NCBI RefSeq assembly: GCF_003096715.1
Contig: NZ_QEOL01000007.1
Span: 206,933-270,932 of the forward strand
Reading direction: 5' to 3'
Origin: Paraburkholderia silvatlantica
GTDB taxonomy: Bacteria > Pseudomonadota > Gammaproteobacteria > Burkholderiales > Burkholderiaceae
DNA: 64,000 nucleotides
In this document: piece by piece, positions 15,490-23,770 of the stretch
Position numbering within the stretch: the stretch's first letter is position 1
How the letters are laid out: each line of letters opens with the position of its first letter
Made by a program: the position numbers and the translations under genes
Notes under the pieces: generated by a model
Told to the model about the DNA's origin: nothing
What the model saw: only the letters and a program-made list of their open reading frames with translations
The model's database searches: none

Positions 15490-18024
15490 TCAGCCGCGGC
15501 TGCCCGCCGTGGGAATCTGCGGCGGCGCGCCCTCGGGGCCCGCCGTCGGCGGCGGCGCGGGCCGCGGTTCGTGTGAGGCATCGCGCGCAACGCCGCTGCC
15601 CGCGTGCACGCCAGACGGATGCGGATGGCCGTCCGCCGCGCCATGCGGCTCTTCGGCATCGCCGCCGCGCGAGGACATGTGCACCTGCATCTGCGGCACC
15701 GGCATCTCGATGCCGGCCTCGTCCATGTGGCGCTTCAGGCGCGCATTGAACGCACGCGCCACGCTCCACTGCTGCAGCGGCCGCGTCTTGATCTGCCCTT
15801 TCACGACCATCCAGTTCGGGTCGAACCGGTCGAGCCCCCACACTTCCACGGGCCCGAGTATCTCGCGGCGATAGCGGAAGTCGGCCACGAGTTCCGCGCC
15901 GGTCTCGCGAATCATGCGCGTAACCGTATCGAGATCGACCGAGAACGGCACGCGCACTTCGAACACCGCAAACGCGAAGTCGCGCGAGAGGTTCTTCACG
16001 ATCTTGATTTGCGAGAACGGAATGGCGTGGATCGCGCCCTGCCCGTCGCGCAGACGCACGGTGCGGATCGACAGATGCTCGACCGTGCCCGCATGGCCGT
16101 TGTCGATGTCGATCCAGTCGCCCACCGAAATCGTCTCCTCGATGATGATGAAAAGACCCGTGATGAGGTCGGCCACGAGCGACTGGGCGCCAAAGCCGAT
16201 GGCAAGACCGATCACGCCCGCGCCGGCGAGCAGCGGCGTGACGTTGATGCCGAGGTTCGCCGCGGTGACGATGCCGGTGATGGTCAGGATCGTGACGAGC
16301 ACCGCATTGCGCACGAGCGGCAGCATGGTGCGCGCGCGCGTGCTGGGCGCGCGGCCCTTGGCGCGCGGACCGCTCGGATTGAGCGCTTCGAGGATCGCGG
16401 TGTCGACCGTGATCCAGACGAGCCACGCGAGAAACACTGTCGACACGATCGCGAAAATGGCGTGCGCGATGCCGCGCGCGGCCACGCTCGCCTCGACGAT
16501 CGCGGCGAGCGAGATGTCCCAGAGGCGCGCGCACGACTCGAAATACGCGAACCAGATGAACACCACGAGCAGCGTGCCGGCAAAGCGCAACAGGCGCCGC
16601 AGATACGGCGAGCGCCGTCGCACGCGCGCGGGGTTCGGGCGCGTGATGCGCAGCACGACCGCCGAGAGGAAGAACGCGAGCACGAGCAGGAGGGCAGAGA
16701 CCACGGAAATCTGCAGCACGTCGTCGCGGCTGCCGATGCCGCCGAACGTGGCGACGATCGATGCGCCGGCGAGCAGCAGCATCGGCAGTTGCCAGAGCGA
16801 GGCGAGCACGTCGAAGACTTCGGTGAGCGCCTTGTGGCCGTGGCGCAGCGAATAGCTGCGGTTGCGGATCAAATGCGCGACGGGTCGCCTGAAGCCGATG
16901 GCGAACACGGCCGTCAGCACCGCAGCCGCCATGTTCGCGGCGGTGCTCACCAGTGCGGCCAGATTCGCGCCCAACTGGCGCGCGACTTCGAAATTGGTGG
17001 CGGCGTCGCCGAGCGCGGCCAGCACGCCGATCGCAAAGAGCAGCCGGCGCGAGTGCGCGATCAGCAGGCGCACGGCCGCGCGCCGGTGCCCCGAGCCGAA
17101 CAGCGAAAACATGATCAGGCAGATCGACGAGAACACCGCGCCTGCGACGATCGCGTACGCGATCACGAGGGCGAGCGTGCGCCCGAGCGCGTCCGGCAGC
17201 GAGCGCTCGACCACGAGCGCGCCGATGAACGCCACGATCCACGGCGCCGCGCGATGCACGACGAAAATCAGCAGATCGATGGTGCGCGGATCGGGCCGCA
17301 GGCCGGTCTCGACATCGAATCGCCTGAGCAGCCGCCGCTCGATCCAGCGCAGCACCGCAGCGCACGCGCCCCAGCCGGCCAGCATGGCGAACAGGTCGAA
17401 CACGATGCGGCCGGGGCTTTCGCCTTCCCCGCCCGAGGCGATGTCGTAAAGCTCGATGCCCGCGGCCCTGAAGCGCCCCGCCCAGTAGTGAAACGGACTG
17501 CGGCCGCGGCGCGCGTCGGCCTCGACCGAGGCGAGCCCCGACGCGATCGCGCCCAGCAGCCCTGAGTTCGCCGCCGCGCCCGAAGCGGGCGCGGGCGCCA
17601 CGTTTTGCGACGCGCTGCGCAGCTTCTTGAGCTGATTCAGGAGCGCGGTGCGCTGGCGTTCGTTGTCGAGCGTATTGATGACGCTGTCGAGCGAGCGCGT
17701 GAATTCAGCCTGGCTCGCCGCTGACGGCGCCGAGGCTGCCTCGGCCGCCGATGCCCCCGAGGCAGCCGCCGGTGCCCCGGTGATGATGCTCTTGAGGACG
17801 GGCAGCACGGGCGCCGGCGCGGCTTGCGCGGCGGCCTGCAGCGGCATGGCGAAGCACACCGCAAGGCATGCGGGGAGCATGAGCGCATGAACGAGCGCAC
17901 GAAAAAGCGCGCGAACACACCCGCGCGCCGGCGCGGCGCGCGAAAGAAGTGCACGATCCGCCGCACCGAAGCGCATGCGCGACGGTCCGGCGCCCGCGCC
18001 ATCGCGTCCGATGCTGGAATTCAT
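15490..18024 (-). CDS. Large MscS-type mechanosensitive ion channel
   Basis: 844 residues, much longer than E. coli MscS (286). It has an N-terminal signal or membrane segment (ALMLPACLAVCFAMPLQAAAQ, ~48-68), an Ala-rich periplasmic segment with a short helical part, about eight predicted membrane helices (~200-580) and a C-terminal MscS domain. The pore-lining helix is ITPLLAGAG-type (NVTPLLAGAGVIGLAIGFGA), followed by SLVADLITGLFIIIEE, then the beta domain (VGDWIDIDNGHAGTVEHLSI, FSQIKIVKNLSRDF). Such channels release solutes on hypo-osmotic shock. The tail after ~780 is Pro/Ala-rich. Confidence 0.88.
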   Translation of the reverse strand: MNSSIGRDGAGAGPSRMRFGAADRALLSRAAPARGCVRALFRALVHALMLPACLAVCFAMPLQAAAQAAPAPVLPVLKSIITGAPAAASGASAAEAASAPSAASQAEFTRSLDSVINTLDNERQRTALLNQLKKLRSASQNVAPAPASGAAANSGLLGAIASGLASVEADARRGRSPFHYWAGRFRAAGIELYDIASGGEGESPGRIVFDLFAMLAGWGACAAVLRWIERRLLRRFDVETGLRPDPRTIDLLIFVVHRAAPWIVAFIGALVVERSLPDALGRTLALVIAYAIVAGAVFSSICLIMFSLFGSGHRRAAVRLLIAHSRRLLFAIGVLAALGDAATNFEVARQLGANLAALVSTAANMAAAVLTAVFAIGFRRPVAHLIRNRSYSLRHGHKALTEVFDVLASLWQLPMLLLAGASIVATFGGIGSRDDVLQISVVSALLLVLAFFLSAVVLRITRPNPARVRRRSPYLRRLLRFAGTLLVVFIWFAYFESCARLWDISLAAIVEASVAARGIAHAIFAIVSTVFLAWLVWITVDTAILEALNPSGPRAKGRAPSTRARTMLPLVRNAVLVTILTITGIVTAANLGINVTPLLAGAGVIGLAIGFGAQSLVADLITGLFIIIEETISVGDWIDIDNGHAGTVEHLSIRTVRLRDGQGAIHAIPFSQIKIVKNLSRDFAFAVFEVRVPFSVDLDTVTRMIRETGAELVADFRYRREILGPVEVWGLDRFDPNWMVVKGQIKTRPLQQWSVARAFNARLKRHMDEAGIEMPVPQMQVHMSSRGGDAEEPHGAADGHPHPSGVHAGSGVARDASHEPRPAPPPTAGPEGAPPQIPTAGSRG

Positions 18025-18130
18025 GGCGGAGGGGCAAAAACAGGACGATCCAGTTTAGCCGCACTCCGCCCCCCCGCGCCGCGCGCGTACGTAACAGTTT
18101 GTCAGCGCGCTGGACGCGCCGCTTCGCGCC

Positions 18131-18775
18131 TCAGTAGGCCACCGTTGCGATCTGACGAATGAAGCGGCCCTGCTCCAGCTCGTCGACGAAGGCGATCGCA
18201 TAGTCCTCGGCCGAAATGCGGCTCTCGCCCTTCGCGTCGGCGATCAGCGTATTGGCGCCTGTGCGGAACGTGCCCTTGCGCTCGCCGGGAGCGATGATCG
18301 CGGCCGGCGCGAAGAAGGTCCAGTCGATGTCGGTGACCGTACGGTAGTAGTCGTACGCCTCGCGGTGGGCGAGCGCGATCGCCTTGTAGGCGTCGGGGAA
18401 GCCTTCGGTATCGACGAGCTGCTTGCCGGGCGCGACCTCCAGCGACCCGGCGCCGCCCACCACCACGAGACGCTTGAGCCCCGCGGCGCGCACGCCTTCC
18501 ACGAGCGCGCGGCTCGCGACCAGCAGATCGCCGAGCTGATCCTTGGGCGGCGCGTAGGCGCTCGCCACCACGTCGTGCCCGCGCACCGCGGCGGCGACGC
18601 TCGCCGCGTCGAGCAGGTCGGCCTTCGCCGCGTGGATGTTCGGCGCGGCCGCCACCCGCTCGGGCTGGCGCACCAGTGCGCTCACCTCGTGGCCGCGGCG
18701 CGCCGCTTCGGCGGCAATGCGCGAGCCGACCATGCCCGTTGCGCCAAAGAGGGCGATTTTCAGCGTCTTGCTCAT
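18131..18775 (-). CDS. NAD(P)H-binding oxidoreductase (NmrA/YwnB-like atypical SDR)
   Basis: 214 residues with an N-terminal Rossmann fold nucleotide site (IALFGATGMVGSRIAAEA, a GATGxxGS motif at ~8-17). Then follow VSALVRQPERV, HDVVASAYAPP and RLVVVGGAGSLEV. No Tyr-x-x-x-Lys catalytic pair is in the classical place, as expected for this atypical family. The start has GGAG 8 nt upstream. It lies just downstream of an Rrf2 regulator on the same strand with a matching operator in front, the same pairing seen for ywnB/ywnA of Bacillus. A redox-stress role is inferred. Confidence 0.85.
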   Translation of the reverse strand: MSKTLKIALFGATGMVGSRIAAEAARRGHEVSALVRQPERVAAAPNIHAAKADLLDAASVAAAVRGHDVVASAYAPPKDQLGDLLVASRALVEGVRAAGLKRLVVVGGAGSLEVAPGKQLVDTEGFPDAYKAIALAHREAYDYYRTVTDIDWTFFAPAAIIAPGERKGTFRTGANTLIADAKGESRISAEDYAIAFVDELEQGRFIRQIATVAY

Positions 18776-18800
18776 GAACTGACTCCTGTTTTCCGTATTT

Positions 18801-18821
18801 ATGTAACTAACAAAGTTACAT
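18801..18821. promoter_or_regulatory. Operator candidate (Rrf2) before the oxidoreductase
   Basis: ATGTAAC-N7-GTTACAT is a perfect inverted repeat 26 bp upstream of the oxidoreductase start. It matches the site at 19394-19414 in front of the regulator. Confidence 0.65.
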
Positions 18822-18880
18822 TTAGGGGGTGAAAAAACGGGGCAATGCCCCGCTGATGATTTCGGCAGCGCGCCTTCCGT

Positions 18881-19336
18881 TCAGGCTCGCCGCGCCCGCG
18901 CGCGTTCGAGCTTGCGCTCGCTGCGCGCCATGTCGTCGACGACGTCCGCGAGCGTGCGGGCGGCGAGCGACGCCTCCATGGCGCGCTGTGCGTCGTCGAT
19001 CACGCCGCGCAGCGTCTGCTGGATATGACGCCCGACGAGGCAGGCCGGATTCGGCTCCTCGCGATGCATGGCGAACAGCTGTGCGTCGTCGACCGCGTGG
19101 TAGACGTCGAGCAGCGTGATCGCATGCGGCTCGCGCGCCAGCAGCGCGCCGCCGCCCGCGCCCAGTTGCGACGTCGTGAGGCCTGCGCCGGCAAGCATCG
19201 ACAGGAGCCGGCGAATCAGCGCGGGATTCGTGTTCACGCTGCCCGCGATGATCTCCGACGAAAGCGGCACGCCCTCCTGCTGCGCCAGCAGCGCGAGCAC
19301 GTGAACGGCAAACGCGAAACGGCTACTCGTATTCAC
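18881..19336 (-). CDS. Rrf2 family transcriptional regulator (YwnA-like)
   Basis: 151 residues from GTG 19336. Winged-helix residues ~1-80: NTSSRFAFAVHVLALLAQQE, then SSEIIAGSVNTNPALIRRLL and LGAGGGALLAREPHAITLLD. Only one Cys is present (NPACLVGRH), so the three-Cys Fe-S cluster of IscR/NsrR is absent; a thiol switch on that Cys is possible. The GTG is preferred over the ATG at 19390 because Rrf2 proteins begin with this segment and AGG lies 6-7 nt before it. Paired operators lie in front of it and of the oxidoreductase. Confidence 0.85.
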   Translation of the reverse strand: MNTSSRFAFAVHVLALLAQQEGVPLSSEIIAGSVNTNPALIRRLLSMLAGAGLTTSQLGAGGGALLAREPHAITLLDVYHAVDDAQLFAMHREEPNPACLVGRHIQQTLRGVIDDAQRAMEASLAARTLADVVDDMARSERKLERARARRA

Positions 19337-19393
19337 GGCGAACCTGCCACTGCTGAGCGGCGCGCGAACGGACGGAACCACGTGCGCCAATAA

Positions 19394-19414
19394 GTGTAAC
19401 CATCATAATTACAT
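19394..19414. promoter_or_regulatory. Operator candidate (Rrf2) before the regulator gene
   Basis: GTGTAAC-N7-ATTACAT is an imperfect inverted repeat 58 bp upstream of the Rrf2 GTG. It agrees with the site at 18801-18821 at most positions, which suggests autoregulation. Confidence 0.55.
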
Positions 19415-19460
19415 TAATTCCCGGCGTCAACCGTTCAACCCGGCGCGCATGGCTGCGGCC

Positions 19461-19919
19461 TTATTTCGAGGCATCCGATGCCGGCGCCGACGCGGCGGCG
19501 TTGCTCGCCCAGCGTTGCAGCGAGTGCCCCGCGTTCGTCAAACCGGTGCCGGTGGCCGCGGCGGCCTGGCCGAGCAAGGCTTGCGCCGTGCTTGCCGCGC
19601 CGCGCAACTGGCCCTGCGCCGCCGAAGCCAGTTCGGCTGTGGATGCGCTCGCCTGCTGACCTTGCGAGGCCGCCGAATCGAGCTTCTGCTGCGCGGCGCC
19701 GAGTTGCTGGTTCACGAAACTCGCGGCCTTGCCGAGCGTTTGCGCCGCCTGCTGCGCCGCCTGGTTGGCGGCGTCCTGCGTGGCCTGCTTCACGGCGTCG
19801 GCGGACTGCTTGCCCAGATCGGGCGCGGAAGCGTCGTGCTTGTTACAGCCGGCGGCGAACGCCGCACACGCGAGCAAGGAGGCAAGTGTCAGCCTTTGCG
19901 TCGAAACCTTCGAATACAT
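19461..19919 (-). CDS. Ala/Gln-rich lipoprotein of unknown function
   Basis: 152 residues from ATG 19919. The signal peptide ends in a lipobox (AAFAAGCNK), so the Cys at ~24 should be lipidated. The mature chain is a long run of Ala, Gln and Ser (DAANQAAQQAAQTLGKAASF) predicted to be one extended helix or coiled coil. The start is set by AGGA 5 nt upstream. It follows the GNAT gene by 2 bp, so translation is probably coupled. Confidence 0.7.
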   Translation of the reverse strand: MYSKVSTQRLTLASLLACAAFAAGCNKHDASAPDLGKQSADAVKQATQDAANQAAQQAAQTLGKAASFVNQQLGAAQQKLDSAASQGQQASASTAELASAAQGQLRGAASTAQALLGQAAAATGTGLTNAGHSLQRWASNAAASAPASDASK

Positions 19920-19921
19920 GG

Positions 19922-20458
19922 TCATCCTGAAAAATTCGCCGCATGAAGCGGCTTGCACAGATGAAAACGCGGCAATGATACGCCGTCACGCAACACCGAT
20001 TCTGACGAAATGAGCGAAAAGCCCGCACGCTCGAAAACCGGCCGCGACACCGCGCTCGCATCGGCGCTCAATACCGTCGAGCGCGCCTCGCGCGCGAGCG
20101 CTTCGAGCCGCGCCAGCAACGCCGTCGCGAGGCCGCGGCGCGACCACGCCGGCGCGACGTAAAGCATCTCGACGTGATCGAGCGGAAAGAGCTGCCCGAA
20201 CGCCGCTGCCGCGCCGTCATGGTGCGCCACGAGCGTGACGCCGCGCGCAAGGCGCGCGTCGAAGTCCGCGAGATCGTCGGCGGCCGCAGCCCACGCGCTG
20301 CGCTGCGCTGCGTCGTAGCGCGAGGCCGCGAGCGTGGTCACGGACGCGCGGAACAAGGCGGCCAGCGCACTCGCATCGCGGCCCGGCACGTAGCGCCTCC
20401 AGCCGACGGTTTGCAGTGCGTCGCCCGCGACGCCGTGCTTTGCGAAATCGTCAAACAT
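19922..20458 (-). CDS. GNAT family N-acetyltransferase
   Basis: 178 residues. The acetyl-CoA-binding region is visible at ~95-125 (VEMLYVAPAWSRRGLATALL, with R/Q-x-x-G-x-A), followed by the family's C-terminal beta-strand and helix (STVLSADASAVSRPVFERAG). It transfers acetyl from acetyl-CoA to an unidentified amine substrate. It is codirectional with and abuts the downstream lipoprotein gene, and divergent from the PfpI-type gene. Confidence 0.85.
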   Translation of the reverse strand: MFDDFAKHGVAGDALQTVGWRRYVPGRDASALAALFRASVTTLAASRYDAAQRSAWAAAADDLADFDARLARGVTLVAHHDGAAAAFGQLFPLDHVEMLYVAPAWSRRGLATALLARLEALAREARSTVLSADASAVSRPVFERAGFSLISSESVLRDGVSLPRFHLCKPLHAANFSG

Positions 20459-20517
20459 GATGGGGTAGACTGCCCACGTGCACGATCTGTTCCACAGTCC
20501 ACCTCCGGAGACCCACG

Positions 20518-21099
20518 ATGGCCGTCAAGAAGATTCTGTTCCTCACCGGCGATTTTGCCGAAGACTATGAAACGATGGTGCCGTTCCAGGCGCTGCAGGC
20601 CGTCGGCCACCGCGTCGACGCGGTGTGCCCGGGCAAGAAGGCTGGCGAGCGCGTGAAGACCGCCATCCACGACTTCGAGGGCGACCAGACCTACACCGAA
20701 AAGCCGGGGCACCAGTTCGCGCTCAACGCGACTTTCGACGAAATCGACGCCGCCAGCTACGACGCGCTCGCCATTGCGGGGGGACGCGCGCCCGAATACC
20801 TGCGCCTCGACCCGAAGGTCATCGAGATGGTGCGTCACTTCGCCCAGGCGAACAAGCCCATCGCGGCGATCTGCCATGCGGCCCAGCTGCTCGCCGCGGC
20901 CGAGGTGATCCGCGGCAAGCGCATTTCGGCCTATCCGGCCTGCGCGCCCGAGGTACGGCTCGCGGGTGGCGAATACGCCGACATCGCCATCGACAGCGCC
21001 GTGACGGACGCTCCCTTCGTCACCGCGCCGGCGTGGCCCGCTCATCCCGAATGGCTGCGCCAGTTCCTCGCGCTCCTCGGTACGCGCATCGAGCCGTGA
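20518..21099 (+). CDS. DJ-1/PfpI family protein
   Basis: 193 residues, the full family length. The nucleophile elbow is [12 protein letters not shown] with Cys ~119 and His ~120, and the partner Glu lies near residue 15 (GDFAEDYE). The family includes glyoxalase III/deglycase-type and chaperone-type members (YhbO, PfpI). GGAG lies 8 nt upstream of the ATG. Confidence 0.9.
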   Translation: MAVKKILFLTGDFAEDYETMVPFQALQAVGHRVDAVCPGKKAGERVKTAIHDFEGDQTYTEKPGHQFALNATFDEIDAASYDALAIAGGRAPEYLRLDPKVIEMVRHFAQANKPIAAICHAAQLLAAAEVIRGKRISAYPACAPEVRLAGGEYADIAIDSAVTDAPFVTAPAWPAHPEWLRQFLALLGTRIEP

Positions 21100-21223
21100 G
21101 CGAGCGCTGATCGACGCCCGCGTCGCACCTGCCTTGCACGGGGTGCGGCGTGCGAGCGCCGCCAATTCGGACTGGTCCGATATCGCCGCTTCGCCTCGCC
21201 GGCCAGAATAGCCGCCGGTTGCC

Positions 21224-21562
21224 GTGGAGTACGGAGTGCGTGTCGTGGATCTAACGAGCTGGCTAGTGGTACTCGCGATCGCCCTGGCGGCGATCCTCTT
21301 TTTTTGCAGGCGCGGCGGCCGCAAAGGCAGCCTGACCGACCGGGTGCGCCACGTGCACGGCACGCGTCTGCTCCTGCAGGGGGCGCTTGCGCTGTGGGCA
21401 GCACTGCTCGTGCTCGTGCGCAGCTTCGTCTTGCCGTTCGGCATCGCCATCAGTCATCACGCCATGCTGGCCATTACGCTGGCGCTTGCCGGCGTGGGCG
21501 CCGTCTGGACATTTCGCGCGAGCCGCCTCTTCAAGCCCCGCCGCATCTTTGGCACGCGCTGA
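21224..21562 (+). CDS. Small membrane protein of unknown function
   Basis: About 105-112 residues with three hydrophobic segments (SWLVVLAIALAAILFF, LLLQGALALWAALLVLV, HHAMLAITLALAGVGAVW). The start is uncertain: GTG 21224, or GTG 21245, which has CGGAG 8 nt upstream. No family is recognised. Confidence 0.55.
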   Translation: MEYGVRVVDLTSWLVVLAIALAAILFFCRRGGRKGSLTDRVRHVHGTRLLLQGALALWAALLVLVRSFVLPFGIAISHHAMLAITLALAGVGAVWTFRASRLFKPRRIFGTR

Positions 21563-21683
21563 GCGCGCCTGTCTGGCGTGTCTAAGCGCCTGCCGGGGGT
21601 CGTAACGCCGTTGCCGGTGCCGTCCGCAATTCGCTTCGCACGCCGCCCTTCGCGTTCGCGCCACCCGAGTCATCGCTCGCACC

Positions 21684-23396
21684 CTATCCGGCAAGGCCAC
21701 TGGGCGACGCTTCCGAACGCTCCGCGCGCTCGAGCGCGCTGATGATCTGCTCGGCGTCGCCGGGCAACGGCGGCGCGACCGCAAGCGCGTCGGGCAGCGA
21801 CAGATAGAACGTCGTCCCCTCGCCTTCCGCCGACTCCACCCAGACGCGCCCACCGTGGCGCTCCACCACGCGGCGCACGAGCGCGAGCCCGATGCCCTCG
21901 CCCGACGCCACATTGCCGTGCATGCGCTGGAACGCCTGAAAGAGCCGCGGCAGGCCCACCTCGGGGATGCCGAGCCCGTTGTCGCGCACGTAGAAAATCT
22001 GCAGCGATTCCACGCCCGGCGGCGCATGCGCCGTGCCGATCTCGACGCGCCCGTCGCGCGCCGGATCGAGATAGTTGAGCGCGTTGCCGATCAGGTTTGC
22101 AAACACCTGCTCCAGCGCTGTCGGATCGCCCCATACGTCGGACAGCGTTTGCACGCTGACTTGGGCGCCGCGTGCGCGGATCGAGGCGTGCATTGCGTCG
22201 ACCACGCGCTGCACGAGCTCCTGCACGCTCACGCGCTGCCGCCGGTACTCCACGCGCCCCACGCGCGCGAGCCGCAGCAGCGCGTCGATGATGTGCGATG
22301 CGCGCAGCACGGCCGTTTGCAGATAGCGCAGCGCCTCGCCGATATCTTCGTTGATAGTGCGCTCGATGCGCTCGCGCACCTGCGGTGAAAGCGAAGAATT
22401 CGCGATGCGCTCGCGCAAGTCGTCGCACGCGTGATTGAGCTCGCGCGAGAAGCCCTGCAGGTTCACGAGCGGCGCGCGCAGATCGTGTGACACGCCGTGG
22501 ATGAACATCTCGTTTTCCTGAGTCTGCTGACGCAGGTTTTCGTTGATGCGCGCCAGTTGGTCCGCGCGCCGCGCGAGGTCGGCTTGAAAACCGAGACGCA
22601 TCCGCTCGGCTTCGATCAGCCTCTGGCTGATCTGATGCAGCGTGAGGTCGAGTTCGGCGATTTCGTCGTTGCCCGCCGTGAGCGGTGCGAGGGGTTCGTT
22701 TGCGGCCAGCCGGTTCGCGTTGTCGGAAAGCGCATCGAGCCGCCCGCGCACGCCGCGCGTAAAGACCCAGACGGCAAGCGCGACCAGCGCGATCGAGCCG
22801 AGCACTGCTGTCATCACGAGGGTCTGCTGCTGGGCGCGCGCCGCTTCGGCGGCGGATACCCGCAACACGTCGAGGCGGCGCTCTTCGGTCTGGAACGAGA
22901 CGATCTGCGCGCGCACGCGGTCGAGCACGTCGGCGGCCATGAGCGCGCGAAAGCGCTCGGCGAGGTCGGCTCGGCGGCCCGAGCGCAAGAGATCCTGCAC
23001 GCGGTCCGACCATTGGCGATAGTTCTGCACGGCGTGGCGAATCTGCACGGCGCGCTCGATCTGCGCGGGATTATCGGAGACGAGATCGACGAGCCGGTCG
23101 ATGCGGCGGTCCACGTCCATCCACATCGAAACCGGTGTGGAGTAGCCCGTGTCGTTGGCCGCCACCGCACCGCGCAGCTTGACCGACTCGACCAGCACCG
23201 GTTCGAGCACCCGTGACGCCTGCGCCAGCACGGCCTGGCCACGCTGGCCCCAGCGCTCCGCGGCGGCGGCGTCGGCCTCCGCCTTCACGATGGCCGACAG
23301 CAAGCTCAGCTCGAATACAGCGGGAATCGCGATCAGCAGAAGCCCTTTGGTCGTGAGGCGCATTGCGTGGCGGGTACCGGACAACCGGACGCGCAT
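21684..23396 (-). CDS. Membrane sensor histidine kinase (HAMP-HisKA-HATPase)
   Basis: 570 residues. A first membrane helix (TTKGLLLIAIPAVFELSLLS) and a helical periplasmic domain of the CHASE3 kind (~30-200) precede a second helix (TLVMTAVLGSIALVALAVWV). Then come HAMP, a coiled coil, HisKA with the phospho-acceptor His in HGVSHDLRAPL (~303), and HATPase with N-box (FANLIGNALNYL), G1 (VRDNGLGIP) and G2 (GEGIGLALVRRV). It autophosphorylates and should pass phosphate to a response regulator. No response regulator gene lies next to it. The signal is unknown. Confidence 0.9.
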   Translation of the reverse strand: MRVRLSGTRHAMRLTTKGLLLIAIPAVFELSLLSAIVKAEADAAAAERWGQRGQAVLAQASRVLEPVLVESVKLRGAVAANDTGYSTPVSMWMDVDRRIDRLVDLVSDNPAQIERAVQIRHAVQNYRQWSDRVQDLLRSGRRADLAERFRALMAADVLDRVRAQIVSFQTEERRLDVLRVSAAEAARAQQQTLVMTAVLGSIALVALAVWVFTRGVRGRLDALSDNANRLAANEPLAPLTAGNDEIAELDLTLHQISQRLIEAERMRLGFQADLARRADQLARINENLRQQTQENEMFIHGVSHDLRAPLVNLQGFSRELNHACDDLRERIANSSLSPQVRERIERTINEDIGEALRYLQTAVLRASHIIDALLRLARVGRVEYRRQRVSVQELVQRVVDAMHASIRARGAQVSVQTLSDVWGDPTALEQVFANLIGNALNYLDPARDGRVEIGTAHAPPGVESLQIFYVRDNGLGIPEVGLPRLFQAFQRMHGNVASGEGIGLALVRRVVERHGGRVWVESAEGEGTTFYLSLPDALAVAPPLPGDAEQIISALERAERSEASPSGLAG

Positions 23397-23578
23397 GAGG
23401 TGGCAATCCGGCCATTATGTCGGCGTTTGCGCCCCATGTGCGCCCGAAGTGTATCCCTCGCGAAAACGCGAGATATTTTCGATTTGCCGACAATTTAATG
23501 ATCCGGAAAGGAAAAACGAATCAAACGCCCTGTTATGGCGCGCGATTTCCCCACCTTTGCGCGCAAGCGCCGAGTTTG

Positions 23579-23595
23579 TGCCGGAATATGGTGCA
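23579..23595 (+). promoter_or_regulatory. NtrC-like enhancer candidate
   Basis: TGCCGGAATATGGTGCA: the outer TGC and the whole right half GGTGCA match the NtrC consensus TGCACC-N5-GGTGCA, with the left half degenerate. It lies about 150 bp upstream of the predicted start of transcription, a usual enhancer distance. Confidence 0.4.
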
Positions 23596-23717
23596 TACGC
23601 CCCAGTTATCCGCACCCGCACGGGCAATATGACACCTGCCATTTTCCCGCGTCGGTGCACGTCCGCACCGGCTTGACGCCTGTTGCGGCCGTGAATTCAC
23701 CAGTTTGGCGCTGAAGC

Positions 23718-23733
23718 TGGCCCACATCTTGCT
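23718..23733 (+). promoter_or_regulatory. Sigma-54 (RpoN) promoter of the ammonium transporter
   Basis: TGGCCCACATCTTGCT keeps the -24 GG and -12 GC elements at the exact spacing of the TGGCAC-N5-TTGCW consensus. Transcription would start near 23744, leaving a leader of about 27 nt before the ATG at 23771. Confidence 0.65.
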
Positions 23734-23770
23734 GTCTATGCGCCCATTTTGGGCAAACTGGGTACGCCAG

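Larger units (their letters stand above)
23397..23770. other. Regulatory intergenic region upstream of the ammonium transporter
   Basis: 374 bp between divergent genes. It holds the promoter of the histidine kinase on one side and a sigma-54 promoter with an NtrC-like site on the other (listed separately). No gene was seen. Confidence 0.6.

Noticed and set aside
15056..17565. Long ORFs in alternative frames of the MscS-type gene
   Set aside because: The MscS reading frame explains the interval; the others have no motif.
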